Shown one piece after another: positions 47,301 through 55,100 of a stretch of DNA of 64,000 bases (its first letter is position 1; every line of letters starts with the position of its first letter). The DNA comes from Temnopleurus reevesii (taxonomy: Eukaryota; Echinodermata; Echinoidea; Temnopleuroida; Temnopleuridae): NCBI GenBank assembly GCA_036244855.1, contig BQKZ01000243.1, positions 148,336 to 212,335 of the forward strand. The letters are read 5' to 3'. The position numbers and the translations under genes are program-made. Below the pieces are notes generated by a model. The model made no database searches. It saw only the letters and a program-made list of their open reading frames with translations, and was not told the DNA's origin.

Positions 47301-48043
47301 CAGGCCCGCAACACAACTCACCCATGCATAACATCCTCCAGAGGGTTGGGTCGCACCGGAGTCCCTCCGACAAGCAGGACAAGAAAGGAGACTATCACCA
47401 TCACAAACGCGGCAAGGACGAGTACGACGGAAGCGACCCGAACGAGCCTTACGAGAGCGGATACCGCAGTGATTCCCGCGAGCATCCGAGTGATTACATA
47501 AGAGATGACAGGGACGCTCGCTATAACCAGAGGCCCATATCGCCGACCGACGGCAGAGGGTACAATTTTGATAATGATCGGAGGGATCGCGACAAGGACA
47601 GAGACTATGATTCCCACGGAGGTAGAAAACATGTGAAGGGAGACAGGACTCGTGATGTAGAGAGAGGTCCACATGATAGGGGCCATCGCGATAGGCATTA
47701 TATCGAACGTGACGCGGTCAGGTACGAGAGTGAGTACCCAAACAGACAGGAACAGAGAAATCGCTATGCAGACAGAGAACGTGATCGCTACGACGATAGG
47801 CCGGGTCAAGGCGGCGAGAGAGGGCGATATCCGCCGGAGAGGGGGACCGGCTCCCGCGGCGGACACAGTCGCGAGCACGAGATCGAGATGGAGGAGATGT
47901 ACCATCGGCGAGAAAGAGGAGGAGGGGGAGGTCGCGAGGGCCCGGCGTACCCTGAGCAGTACCATCAGCGGTATCAGGACTCAAGAGACCGGGCACGGCG
48001 TGACGCGTCGCCCGGTCCTCGGCAACGCTCCGGGCGTCCCTGA
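23144..48043 (+). CDS. CACNB: Voltage-gated calcium channel beta subunit, exons A to J (5' end missing)
   Basis: Cytoplasmic auxiliary subunit of high-voltage-activated calcium channels. In this family it binds the AID helix in the I-II linker of the alpha1 pore subunit, promotes surface expression and tunes gating. Spliced CDS: 23144-23263, 26010-26132, 26865-26992, 33339-33595, 37612-37721, 38132-38271, 39832-39944, 45624-45775, 46745-46840, 47180-48043. The lengths sum to 2103 nt, all junctions are GT/AG, and phases match throughout. Counting from exon A, residues 1-40 are the conserved N-terminal segment, about 41-115 SH3, about 116-250 HOOK, about 251-444 the GK-like domain and 445-700 the C-terminal tail. 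Family hallmarks include [12 protein letters not shown] (one residue differs from vertebrates), [56 protein letters not shown] and [12 protein letters not shown]. The GK part lacks a GMP-kinase P-loop, as in all beta subunits. The exon encoding the start codon was not found, so the 5' end is open. Identification is essentially certain; orthology to a particular vertebrate paralogue is not implied. Confidence 0.96.
23313..23403 (+). pseudogene. Exon A fragment copy 2, with donor
   Basis: Tandem copy of the last 87 nt of exon A plus its gtaagt donor (at 23400), starting 136 bp after the equivalent point in exon A (23177). The frame is open through all 29 codons, with about seven base differences from exon A that mostly change residues (for example Asp to His, Glu to Lys, Thr to Lys). 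It has no AG acceptor at its start, so it cannot be an internal exon by itself, but its donor is intact. Confidence 0.9.
23443..23520 (+). pseudogene. Exon A fragment copy 3, left part (interrupted)
   Basis: Third tandem copy, starting 130 bp after copy 2. It differs from exon A at four of 78 positions, three of them synonymous (the fourth, GCG to GTG, is shared with copy 2). It is broken after ATTAGAA by a 1871-bp insertion and resumes at 25392. No acceptor is present at its start. Confidence 0.9.
23521..25391. mobile_element. 1871-bp non-coding insertion in exon A copy 3, with GAA target duplication
   Basis: The boundaries are exact because the interrupted sequence is known from exon A. 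The left flank ends ATTAGAA and the right flank begins GAAAAAGCT, giving a 3-bp duplication GAA (23518-23520 and 25392-25394). No protein is encoded. The right end forms a 10-bp-stem hairpin (25370-25392, AAATGTCGT/ACGACATTT), and AAATGTCGT also occurs near the left end (23558-23566). There are no matching terminal inverted repeats. A short (GAA)n run lies at 25319-25338. The class is unknown; it is probably a non-autonomous element. Confidence 0.8.
23644..24360. repeat. Two ~357-bp direct repeats inside the insertion
   Basis: Unit 1 (about 23644-24000) and unit 2 (about 24001-24360) align end to end with substitutions and small indels. Shared stretches include attttcgtaattctat, acaaaatggc, gaacaatgaacg and gcacaaagtggcggtttact. 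This tandem structure lies within the 1871-bp insertion and so is part of the element or arose in it. Confidence 0.85.
25392..25500 (+). pseudogene. Exon A fragment copy 3, right part with donor, and start of a copy 4
   Basis: GAAAAAGCTAGG followed by the donor gtaagt at 25404 and the same downstream intron sequence as exon A (tcaatatgatatagatagtg). This restores copy 3 on the far side of the insertion. After a short variable stretch, ggattctgttatgtcattgg at 25472-25491 resembles the start of a further copy that then loses similarity. Confidence 0.88.
25621..25690. mobile_element. MITE, GGGCCCGTAACATAAAGG family, short copy
   Basis: Termini gggccctgtaacaa and gcgttacaggcccc. Short, degenerate member of the family seen at 45804, 50615 and 62849. 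Confidence 0.7.
26010..26132 (+). CDS. CACNB: Cacnb exon B: first part of SH3 domain
   Basis: 123 nt, 41 codons, phase 0/0, starting [17 protein letters not shown] and ending KDFLHIKE. The acceptor is ttttcag at 26003-26009 and the donor gtaagt is at 26133. It encodes the first SH3 strands. [11 protein letters not shown] and the KDFLHIKE end match the vertebrate exon closely, while the [13 protein letters not shown] loop is the variable part. A SINE in antisense orientation lies only about 15 nt downstream. Confidence 0.95.
26148..26438 (-). mobile_element. tRNA-derived SINE, near full length, antisense
   Basis: Same family as the element at 43098, reversed. It begins with the (AAT)n tail at about 26148, contains gcacaatatggatgaatttc and ggtgggactcgaacctacga (the reversed B box) and ends with the reversed tRNA head cactacactacggcgcc. 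It sits within the 732-bp intron between exons B and C. Confidence 0.88.
26865..26992 (+). CDS. CACNB: Cacnb exon C: second part of SH3 domain
   Basis: 128 nt, entering in phase 0 and leaving with two bases (AA) of a split codon. It reads [20 protein letters not shown] and then [22 protein letters not shown]. This is the SH3 core: NDWWIG and GFIPSP are diagnostic of beta subunits. Acceptor caacag ends at 26864 and donor gtgagt begins at 26993. The last ~10 residues open the HOOK linker. Confidence 0.95.
27139..27321. mobile_element. MITE, GTGTTGCTCAAAA family, copy 3
   Basis: Termini ctatggagtgttgctcaaaa and ttttgagcaacactccctta. Inner arms are longer than in the other copies, including gcgcgcgaatagaaatgcgc. 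Located 147 nt after exon C. Confidence 0.88.
27834..28050. mobile_element. MITE, TGAGCAGAAGGGACAA family, copy 1
   Basis: Termini tgagcagaaaggacaaaaga and actttgtccaaaccatttgt followed by cct. More degenerate than the copy at 61824, which shares attttcttttgtgtg and gcttggaagg-like interior motifs. Confidence 0.75.
28051..32341. other. Intron C-D, central part
   Basis: AT-rich intron sequence with no exon-like segment recognised. In vertebrates a small alternatively spliced exon precedes the HOOK exons; none was identified here. Confidence 0.55.
32342..32890. repeat. Polypyrimidine tract with ctgcctc units
   Basis: About 550 bp of C/T-rich sequence with many irregular repeats of ctgcctccccctgtc type. 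It lies about 450 bp before the exon D acceptor. Confidence 0.92.
33339..33595 (+). CDS. CACNB: Cacnb exon D: HOOK linker, Ser/Pro-rich
   Basis: 257 nt, completing a split codon (AA|C, Asn) and leaving one G. It encodes a low-complexity, presumably disordered Ser/Thr/Pro-rich stretch that includes [36 protein letters not shown] and [10 protein letters not shown]. The SSSSNLGD and TPP motifs align by eye with the vertebrate HOOK motifs SSSSLGD and STPPSS, which in vertebrates are split over two exons. Here there is one exon with about 40 additional residues. The acceptor is a triple TAGCAGCAG, so the first one or two codons could be optional. Donor gtgaga at 33596. The exon is markedly richer in GC than the flanking intron. 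Confidence 0.92.
33642..33801. mobile_element. MITE, GGGCCTGTTGCATAAAACTTTT family
   Basis: Termini gggcctgttgcataaaactt and aagtttcatgcaacaagccc. Inner arms ggttgtttttgccagagttt and aaccagagttttttttt show partial symmetry. It begins 46 nt after exon D. Confidence 0.88.
33802..37285. other. Intron D-E
   Basis: Contains an (AAT)n plus ggcgctta segment at about 33948-34010 that may be a decayed retroelement tail. Otherwise AT-rich and unrecognised, including the 132-codon frame at 35567-35965. Confidence 0.55.
37286..37540. repeat. (ATC)n / (CAT)n trinucleotide array
   Basis: About 255 bp dominated by atc repeats with variants (acc, att, atg). It ends about 70 nt before the acceptor of exon E. 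Confidence 0.95.
37612..37721 (+). CDS. CACNB: Cacnb exon E: HOOK linker, [10 protein letters not shown] type
   Basis: 110 nt, phase 1 in and phase 0 out. It encodes [20 protein letters not shown] followed by [17 protein letters not shown]. The basic [11 protein letters not shown] end corresponds to the long alternative exon 7A of vertebrate CACNB1/CACNB2 (SPHSKEKRMPFFKK). Acceptor caacag ends at 37611 and the donor gtttgt at 37722 is weaker than the gtaagt donors elsewhere in the gene. Skipping this exon would join exon D to exon F out of frame. Confidence 0.94.
38132..38271 (+). CDS. CACNB: Cacnb exon F: start of GK-like domain
   Basis: 140 nt, phase 0 in, leaving CG of a split Arg codon. 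It reads [20 protein letters not shown] then [20 protein letters not shown] and KRKFEG. This is the most strongly conserved block of the family. It forms the first strand and helix of the guanylate-kinase fold, with the degenerate P-loop GPSLKGY that does not support GMP kinase activity. Acceptor tttgcag ends at 38131 and donor gtaagt is at 38272. Confidence 0.97.
39213..39361. mobile_element. MITE, TACAGTCAAACCTGTC family, copy 1
   Basis: Termini tacagtcaaacctgtctata and agacaggtttggctgta. The interior carries repeated tggccac/gtggcc-type motifs and tagacagg. Confidence 0.85.
39526..39631. mobile_element. MITE, TACAGTCAAACCTGTC family, copy 2
   Basis: Termini taccgtcaaacctgtctata and aagaatggtttgactgta. 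Located 165 bp after copy 1 and 200 bp before exon G. Confidence 0.83.
39832..39944 (+). CDS. CACNB: Cacnb exon G: GK-like domain
   Basis: 113 nt, completing the split Arg codon and leaving one G. It encodes (R)[20 protein letters not shown] then [17 protein letters not shown]. This corresponds to vertebrate [24 protein letters not shown]...IIERSNTRSSLA. Acceptor cctttag ends at 39831 and donor gtaagt starts at 39945. The following intron (39945-45623) contains the ladder of exon-H-like fragments. Confidence 0.95.
40602..40716 (-). mobile_element. SINE fragment, antisense
   Basis: gcagccattacggcg to gaaggaaattaatgcc closely matches the middle of the SINE at 26148-26438; the tRNA head is missing. 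It lies in the intron after exon G. Confidence 0.8.
40717..43097. other. Intron G-H, first part
   Basis: Two (ATT)n runs (about 40759-40785 and 41510-41537) are each followed by the same atttatttggcaaatt, which suggests two tails of one repeat family in the same orientation. The rest is AT-rich and unrecognised. Confidence 0.6.
41301..41338. repeat. (AT)n then T-run
   Basis: tatatatata run of about 28 bp followed by ten T residues. Confidence 0.95.
43098..43375 (+). mobile_element. tRNA-derived SINE, near full length
   Basis: A tRNA-like head contains an A-box-like tggtgtagtgg (43104-43114) and a B-box ggttcaaatcc (43148-43158). A body follows (ttccttcagcaagaaattta, cacctgactggcttgctcgg) that recurs in antisense at several other places in the window. 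It lies in the intron before exon H. Confidence 0.85.
43376..44699. other. Intron G-H, second part
   Basis: Contains C-run/A-run (about 43716-43737) and T-run/G-run (about 43963-43980) pairs that are complementary to each other, about 240 bp apart. The 178-codon frame at 43845-44381 starts between them and shows no recognisable domain. Confidence 0.55.
44700..45623 (+). repeat. Tandem array of five exon-H 5' fragments with 3' splice sites
   Basis: Five copies of a unit made of a polypyrimidine tract, an AG acceptor and the first ~60 nt of exon H, ending at CAGCTAGTCAT. Exon-like parts start at 44755, 44926, 45092, 45256 and 45440; the true exon starts at 45624. The last three starts are spaced exactly 184 bp, and units 45256-45439 and 45440-45623 are identical over all 184 bp. 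Copies at 44755 and 44926 have early in-frame stops, the copy at 45092 lacks the first ~20 nt, and copies at 45256 and 45440 stay open to TAA about 117 nt into the unit. None keeps the exon's 3' half. Confidence 0.95.
45624..45775 (+). CDS. CACNB: Cacnb exon H: GK-like domain, AID-binding region
   Basis: 152 nt, phase 1 in and phase 0 out. It encodes [40 protein letters not shown] and [11 protein letters not shown]. It matches vertebrate [33 protein letters not shown]..., part of the surface around the alpha-binding groove. Acceptor ttccacag ends at 45623. The donor gtatag at 45776 is poor compared with others in the gene. This is the only copy in the array that is complete: five upstream fragments share its acceptor and first ~60 nt but not the rest. 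A palindromic MITE begins 28 nt after the exon. Confidence 0.96.
45804..45925. mobile_element. MITE, GGGCCCGTAACATAAAGG family
   Basis: Termini gggccccgtaacataaaggt and acctttatgttacggggccc, continuing inward with gcgattaatcgc and gcgatttaatcgc. It begins 28 nt after the end of exon H. Confidence 0.92.
46745..46840 (+). CDS. CACNB: Cacnb exon I: GK-like domain
   Basis: 96 nt, 32 codons, phase 0/0: [20 protein letters not shown] then [12 protein letters not shown]. It is nearly identical to vertebrate [32 protein letters not shown]. Acceptor actgcag ends at 46744 and donor gtaagt starts at 46841. A truncated copy of the CGGTGTTTCACC MITE starts 47 nt downstream. Confidence 0.96.
46888..47030. 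mobile_element. Truncated MITE, GGGCGRTGTTTCACC family
   Basis: Left end gggcgatgtttcaccaag as in the copy at 1619, with inner arms caggtatcagttctta and gatacctgttctta, but no recognisable right terminus. It is in the short intron between exons I and J. Confidence 0.7.
47180..48043 (+). CDS. CACNB: Cacnb exon J: end of GK-like domain and long charged C-terminal tail, with stop
   Basis: 864 nt, phase 0 in, TGA at 48041-48043. Residues 1-31 of the exon ([20 protein letters not shown] then [11 protein letters not shown]) finish the GK-like domain and are diagnostic. The remaining ~256 residues are a hydrophilic tail very rich in Arg, Asp, Glu, His, Gly and Tyr, with runs such as [25 protein letters not shown] and [12 protein letters not shown], ending RQRSGRP. 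Vertebrate CACNB2 and CACNB4 tails are also H/R/D-rich, but this one is unusually long and low in hydrophobic residues, so it is probably disordered. The exon is strongly GC- and CpG-rich. Acceptor ttttcag ends at 47179. Confidence 0.95.
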   Translation, partial: DLLDVILDENQLEDACEHMAEYLEAYWRATHGPEAEVPPKAGPQHNSPMHNILQRVGSHRSPSDKQDKKGDYHHHKRGKDEYDGSDPNEPYESGYRSDSREHPSDYIRDDRDARYNQRPISPTDGRGYNFDNDRRDRDKDRDYDSHGGRKHVKGDRTRDVERGPHDRGHRDRHYIERDAVRYESEYPNRQEQRNRYADRERDRYDDRPGQGGERGRYPPERGTGSRGGHSREHEIEMEEMYHRRERGGGGGREGPAYPEQYHQRYQDSRDRARRDASPGPRQRSGRP

Positions 48044-48945
48044 CGTTGACCCCCTCCTACCCCCGCCCAGCGCGGCGGGACACCTTTATTTTTGAAGTTT
48101 CATCAATGCCGGTAGAGCTTGTGACTCCGTGTTGAGTTGGCATCTCGTACTGCGAGCATTAGATTTATGTGTTCCAGCCAAGTTGTACTCTCAACAGCGG
48201 TCCTGCAGCATTGTAGTAGTCCAGCCTTCTTTCTACTACATTTTTTTTTCTATGAAAATGGCTGTGTATGTCGGAGTTGCCTGATTTCTGATAGTTTTTT
48301 TTACGCTTCTCTAACTTCAGATCTTTTTTAATCGGCGCATTCGCATATATTGAGAGAGCTAGGCCTTGCTTTATACTAAAGCATCGGGTGGTGGCTTGGT
48401 GTTGGGATCTTGATGGTGTCATCCAGCGGTTATTTGAGAGCTGCTTTGATTGAATGAGCGACGCAAGACAACATATAATGTGATCTAAGCGACCATTTTA
48501 TATTCACACTAACCATGTGACGTCATATTGTGCACTCTAGATGACAAGTTTTTTTGAGGGATTTTTGAAAGCAAGATCATTAAAAAAAACACCTCGCATA
48601 AGAATTTATGAGAAATTCTTTTGGAATTGAAAGTTTTTTAATCTCTCTCTGCCACGTAGTGGTTTCCACCAAGCTTTTAGAGATTTATTCAGCATATATT
48701 TTGGGTGATCAAAGTAAGCTATTTCTGACGTTTAGACATATATCGTGACTTGACTACTTGGACAGAGTTAACGTTAACTTTGTAGAATGTGACAAACTTA
48801 CATTATTTGAAAACATGTTTTGAATATCACAAACACAAGTCAGCACACAGTGAAATACACATTGTGCACATCAAAAAAACAGTTGACAGAAATTCTGATT
48901 CTTGGAATGGAATGGAGTGAATAAATGTGGAAGGTTTTTAGAGTG
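48044..48945 (+). other. CACNB: 3' UTR of Cacnb, minimum extent (provisional)
   Basis: Non-coding sequence directly after the stop codon. The first AATAAA downstream is at 48920-48925, followed by a GT-rich stretch, so cleavage near 48945 is possible. Other AATAAA hexamers occur at about 51245, 54601 and 56744, and the flank to about 56800 has rather few transposon copies, so a much longer 3' UTR is also plausible. Only the start is certain. Confidence 0.4.
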
Positions 48946-50614
48946 TATCGTCATGGTTACGATTGACGGTGAGACGAGTATGGACAGGTCGTCCTGTAGG
49001 TGTTATAATCAACCTCTGCAGGCAGGGTTCATTGTATCACATGATTTATGACATGGTAGTCACATGATTAAGGGCACAGTGGTCAGGTGATCAGTCTATA
49101 TTAATTCCATTTTTTCCATGGTCACTCTGCAAACCATGTAACTTATGTATCCATGTGTAAGGAATGCATGCTAGATGAAAACAAATTGTTTTGCTTCTGC
49201 TTTTATCTCGAAACATGTAGAACAAATCTCTGTCAGTCATTATACAGAACTCGTGTAACTATATTGACGTGTTACAAAACTTGTTTTTCTTCTTTCCTAA
49301 CTTTCCTTCCTCTGAACAATCAGTTTTCTCCTTCATCAATCTTCTTACTCTTGTCTTATATGTGTTTCTCCTGTTACCCTCTCACTATCTGTCTTGCATT
49401 TTATTTCTTTTCAAACCTTTTTTTCCTACAGAACATTCATACATAAAAAGAGCATATACATTAGACAACATATAACATGTTTTTGTCATGTCTGTTTTGT
49501 AGAAAGCACAAGATTTCTTCCATACATATGACATTAATTGTTCTATTATATTCATTGATCAATATGATTAAGATGAGCGGTCCAGGATTGGTGTAATCTT
49601 TGCATGAAACAGAGTACAATTTTATCGTAAAACAGTGTGTGCATAGTTGAAATGAGAGTCATATATAAATATATATAAATATATACATATAACATTTATT
49701 ATATCATCGCTAGTGACGTATAGCAGTATTTGTATTGGACTTGAAGCAAGATTTTAGTAGTATCGAAAGTAAATGGTTGGAGGGATCGGTTTTTAGAAAA
49801 TGTTTGAATGTCGGCCTCATCTTGAGGCCCTTCTTAGTGTTTCCTTCTTTCATGTTAGTCACTAACTCCAACACGGAGGAAAAATGTTATATTCTTGAAC
49901 TTGTGTGCCCTGATTCATACACCATACTATCAGTAACAATCTGTTTATGACAAGCTCTCTAAGCTGCAGTTTGCAGATGTTACATTTGTGACCTACCACA
50001 TTGAAAGGAGGCAAAAGTCGGCAATTATCGACATTCAAGTTTTAATTTGGTGCTTTTAGGTGTTTGAAATTTGATATTACATAAAACCATTTCCTATTGA
50101 ATTTCCCTTTGAGAGATATGAACATACCAAAACAAAATTCAGTGTAAAGCAAAAATATATCCCTTTTCTTAACTTTGAAAGCAAAATCATTCTTCCTCGT
50201 AAGATCACATTTTCAATGCAATAAGAGGAGGTTTATGTGAGTCCTGTAATATGCTCATTACATTTTTGGTGACATCAAAATTGTTTACCTTGAAATTGCA
50301 ATACATGAATTATGATAGAACTATGATTCAACTTCAAGCAAACTTCTGGAACTGTTGCATAAAACTTATATTGTTAATGGTAATTGTATGATTAATGTCA
50401 GTCACCATGACAACAGTAAATTTACATCAAGAATTCCAGTGAAGCTGACAAAGTTACCATCAGAAATTTTATACGACAGGCTTAAAATTTCACAAAAGTT
50501 GTTAATTCCCGATACACATTTTGGTCTCTTTCCCTAAGCTCATTTTCTGTTGAGTTCTTGTTTATTTCAATGTGGTGGGTCACATCTGAATATCCTAAGA
50601 CCTTTCCTTCCTCA

Positions 50615-50772
50615 GAGCCCGGTAACATAAAGGTTCGCAATTAATCGAGAATTCAAATGGCTAATCAAGATCTTTGATGTATGTGCATTTTATTCAAAAG
50701 CCTGACCAGTAACAAATCAGAATTAATCTTGCAAATTAGCAATTATTCGCAAACCTCTATGTTACGGGGCCC
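50615..50772. mobile_element. MITE, GGGCCCGTAACATAAAGG family
   Basis: Termini gagcccggtaacataaaggt and cctctatgttacggggccc, with inner gcaattaatcg and attagcaattattcgc. Located 3' of the coding region. Confidence 0.9.
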
Positions 50773-52044
50773 AGGTTGGTTTAGGCAGATCCCAAGGCAA
50801 TTTTTTCCAATGGAGAACATGATGACTTCTTGTTTCCCCCATACTAAAATGAGAGTTGATTGGAATTAAAAGGCAAAAAAAATACAACCCACAAAGCAGA
50901 TATTGTAAAGAAAAAAATCACATCCCTTTTCAATCCTGGATATTAATTAGATATGTCCAAAAAAATGCATGATCGAACCCGAGGACCAGCGCTTACAACA
51001 GGCTTACACAGTAAACCAAACTATATTTCAAGATATGCCATTTATTATGCTAAAATTTTGTTTTTGAAATTTTGAAGTTTGAATCGGTCTGCATACTTGA
51101 CTTTTCTAGCTAGCTTGAAATAGCTAGCATATATTAGAGAGAATGAACCTGAGATGTCCTGCATACAAATTATTGTTCCACCAATTAGATTTCTATTCAC
51201 TTCTTGCTATGTAAGAACCATACGTAGGAATCTTTCTGGACAGGGAATAAATTTGGAGGGTGTTTATACTGCCAAGGCTAATCATGTTCTCTGTTGGTTA
51301 TAAGTATGTATCTATGTATATCCTATTGATTCAGCTGTGCTTGAAGGGCTTGTAAAAATGGATCTTGAATTATTCTGGTTATTTCTGCACTATAAATATA
51401 GGGTATGCATGGAGAATGCAATATCAGAAAGAACCGTAAATGACAACAATGATGTCGTTTTACTCCGTTATAAGTCTATATTGCACCAGTTTATACATAT
51501 ATAGATACATATATGTTGATATAAAATGGATGCGGAAAATATAGTGCAGATGCGAGGGCTGTCATATGAGATGTATTTGTGGTGAGTGTATTCTGCCGTG
51601 TAAGGTGTACTCTCAACTTTTTTCTAGTCCGATGCCTGGAAACGTCCCGCGAAGGAATCACTTTCGTAGAATCTCTGCTAAGATTCCCTAGTAGCTAGTG
51701 CTTTGTTGGACCATGTCAAATTTTTATACAATATCTTCTACAAAATACAAAAAAATTGAAAAAGAAAATGAAAGAAATGATAAATATGTCATTAAAGAGT
51801 AGTTGTAGACAGTGGTAGAAGAAGAAAAATAATACCCGAAATGGAATGTACGTTAAAATGAAAAATGAAGCAATGGTATACAATATTCATATATTCACGT
51901 CAATCAATATTCATGATTATGGGTAGAGATATGGAGCATTTAAGTTACTGGATGGCTTTTATCACAAAACATTGGTAGAAGAGGAATATTTCATCATTCT
52001 CAGTAAATTTGGCTATTTGGCTGCCTAGATGCTAAGGCTTGAAT

Positions 52045-52142
52045 TGCCATCCAGTGACCAGGTAATAATATCGGAAGCGCTTTGACCAGTCAATACTGAC
52101 CGAAAAGGCGCTATATAAATCCGAAATATTATTATTATTATT
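52045..52142 (+). mobile_element. SINE 3' part with (ATT)n tail
   Basis: ccaggtaataatatcggaag, gcgctttgacc and ggcgctatataaatccg followed by (ATT)n resemble the 3' end of a tRNA SINE of the same general type. The tRNA head is absent. Confidence 0.6.
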
Positions 52143-55100
52143 ATAAATCAATATTGATTTTTCATGAAGAAAGAAAAATTAATCGAAGGAAAACATTTTG
52201 TGAAGAAAAAAAAAATTGAAGAAAAAAAAATTAGTGCTGCAAGGAAAATTAGTCAAAAGAACAACTTCATAAAGAAAGAAGAATTAATGCTACAAGAAAT
52301 TAGTTGTAGCTGCGCAATTTAACAGAATTCTGAATTTTGAGTAGATGAGTAGGACTGTCTCTGACGACTGTTGCTATGGTAACTATCAACAAATGAGTGT
52401 TTTTGCTGCAACAGACTTCATGGTACACTCTCCTGGTTCTCCTCTACATCAAGTTTTCTCATTTGATAAGGAGCTTCTCTGGTTTCTTTTCAAATTTTCA
52501 TATCAGAAGAATTTGACGAAATTGAATGAAAATTAATTTAAAAGTTAGCCCAGAATGATTTCAATTAGTTTTTATTTCAGGCAAGTATTTCTCCAAAGTT
52601 TATATTTTGATATCGGAACTGATATGTTAAAATCATATATCTACCCCTCCCCTAAAAATGCAAAATTGGAGGAGGGCAATTCGTTGAAACAGATGGGCAC
52701 GACATATAGCTCTCTTTGATATTTGGAACTATATTTACAGGTTCCATTAAAACCTTTTAGGGGTTCAAACGTGTAAAATGCTCTTATAATCTATGCATCA
52801 TAACTTATTTAATATATTCTAATATTTGAGTGGGAAATATGATTTGGCTTTTATTTACTCTCCAGTTTCACCTATCAGATTGAGAAGTATGTTTAATCAG
52901 ATTTGTATATCAATATTCACAAGATCATATATGATTGAATTAAAATATAATCTAAATTATTGGAAGAAAATATGGCAATGAATGGGATATTACAAAGTTT
53001 TACATAGAAAGAGTCTGATGTAGTCGTGTGTAAAAGTAGTAGAAATGTAGTTTTTGTGATAAGCATAGTGTACAAGTTACTAATTTGAATTATATCCAAA
53101 CATTCACTTTCTACACACTGTAGGTTTGTGATGTCAAATATGTATTGTGTATTTACTCAAAAGTACAAAACTTATTACACTGCTCATGCTAATCGTCTGT
53201 CAAATGTCTTGACAGTTATACCTCTAAATTAACATGATATAACAGTGATATTCCTGACTTTGACAGAATAATGTTGACTATATACACAGTTATACTGAAC
53301 ATGTGTTGACATAGGAGTGTGGATTGACTTTAATGCTTCTCTCTTTTTCTTTTTTTACTGTAAATACATTATATAAAAGTGGATTATGGTATTTACAAAT
53401 GTTCAACATTTACATGCATTTGTAAAGATGGTAGTAAATAATGTATTCTATATAAACCATGGGTGTGATATATATTGATGCTAATGAGGGATTTTGGTCA
53501 TTTTTTCAGTGTAGCGCTTGTATATTCCTAGTCCATGTAGAAACACGTCGCACAGTCTTTTATAAAGCAAGCTCCCTAAACAGTTGTACTTTCAAACATA
53601 AATATTTATATTCATACCAGTCCAAATGTGTTGGATTTCATTTAAGAATGTTAACTATATGTATGTATTGTGATGCGCTTCATAGAGGAGGCTAAACTCG
53701 CTTTGTGTGCGACCTTATTCTCGGCTTTTCTCGCGTATTTATTAGAAGTGAAAGAGAGAACGGAGTAGAATTATGACTCCAGCTTCTTCCAATATATATT
53801 CCACAGTTTGAAAACATGCCGCCTCGTAAAACGTTTTTTTTTATAAATTCGATGAGTGAATCCCCTTTTCCCCTTCCCAAAATGCACTGAGTTTCCAATG
53901 TGTCTATTAAGTGCCATTTTATTTTGCTAAGTTGGAAAAAAAAAGTATATAAAACTCTGTAAGCATCTGAGAAAAAATTATAGCTCGTATTTTTTCATTC
54001 TTTTTACAATTTGATGCAATTTATCTTTCAACACTGGATGTTGTTATTGCTTGATATATGTGTATGAGTTTATATATATGTATATATATTCATATAGTTA
54101 TATATGTGTATATATATATGTATGTATGTATACATCAAACAGTTGAGCAGAATTGTTTTCTAAATACATGAATAAGATGAATGTCTATAATGTTTCATTT
54201 TGATTATATTACTCTTTTGTCATCAAAGCTACGAAAAAAATGCGTCAAAACATATTTAGTCATTTGTAGTGATTATCTTATTTATGAGGAGAATGCGGCT
54301 AAAGCTTGTGCCTTTTAAACACCCTACTGTTTGTTATGATTCAAATGCTCCATTGTTACGAGCATCACTCTCTGACATGACTTAAAGCAGACATCACCCA
54401 AACTTAAAAGTCATTTGACGTTTACCAAGATGTGTTGTCAAACACGCGACTTATTTCACCAATTAAGCCATGCCAATACGGATTGTTTTCAGCAGTTTTT
54501 CTCTTCATATTTTTCTCTCTTTGAGCTTTGATTTTTTTTTCTTCTAATTTTTAGTTCTGTGTGTGATTTTCATCAGGACAAAAGGAATTTTACTTTATAA
54601 GAATAAAACGATTGACTTTACGTTGTACTTTGTTTCCTAGTTGGCTACTCCCCCTCCCCATCCCTCCCTGTCCAAAATGCCAAGATGCGTATTCTCAACT
54701 CATGTATTGATGTTGTTTCTAAGACCTTTACTAACCTGTACGAATCAATAGGGCAGGAAACTGTCTTTTCTGACCAATGGTGCAATAGTATCTTTAAAGA
54801 AAAGAACTAATGAGAAAGAATTACCTGATCAATCACAAGTATTCATTTTTTTGGATGAGAACACGATATATTCCGATGGTTTTGTTTTGTTATATGTTTA
54901 TGTTTTACTCTGTTTTCTTATTTCTTTAAAAACAAGGCCAAAAAGTAGCCGATAGTGCCTGGGTTGGAAAATGCGAGGATAACCGATGGTCACCATGCAT
55001 GCTATCTTATCATTACAAATAAAACAGAGTTTGCTTATTTGGCGTATTTGTAGACGACTCTCCCCCTCTTTATGTTCTTGTTTTGTTCTTATTTTAGTTT

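Noticed and set aside
47318..47965. 215-codon frame on the - strand opposite exon J
   Set aside because: It mirrors the GC-rich, RD/RG-repeat coding exon; no family resemblance, and the + strand is unambiguously coding.
47673..48095. 140-codon frame on the + strand in another phase of exon J
   Set aside because: Shadow of the exon J frame; stops just after the true stop and has no motif.
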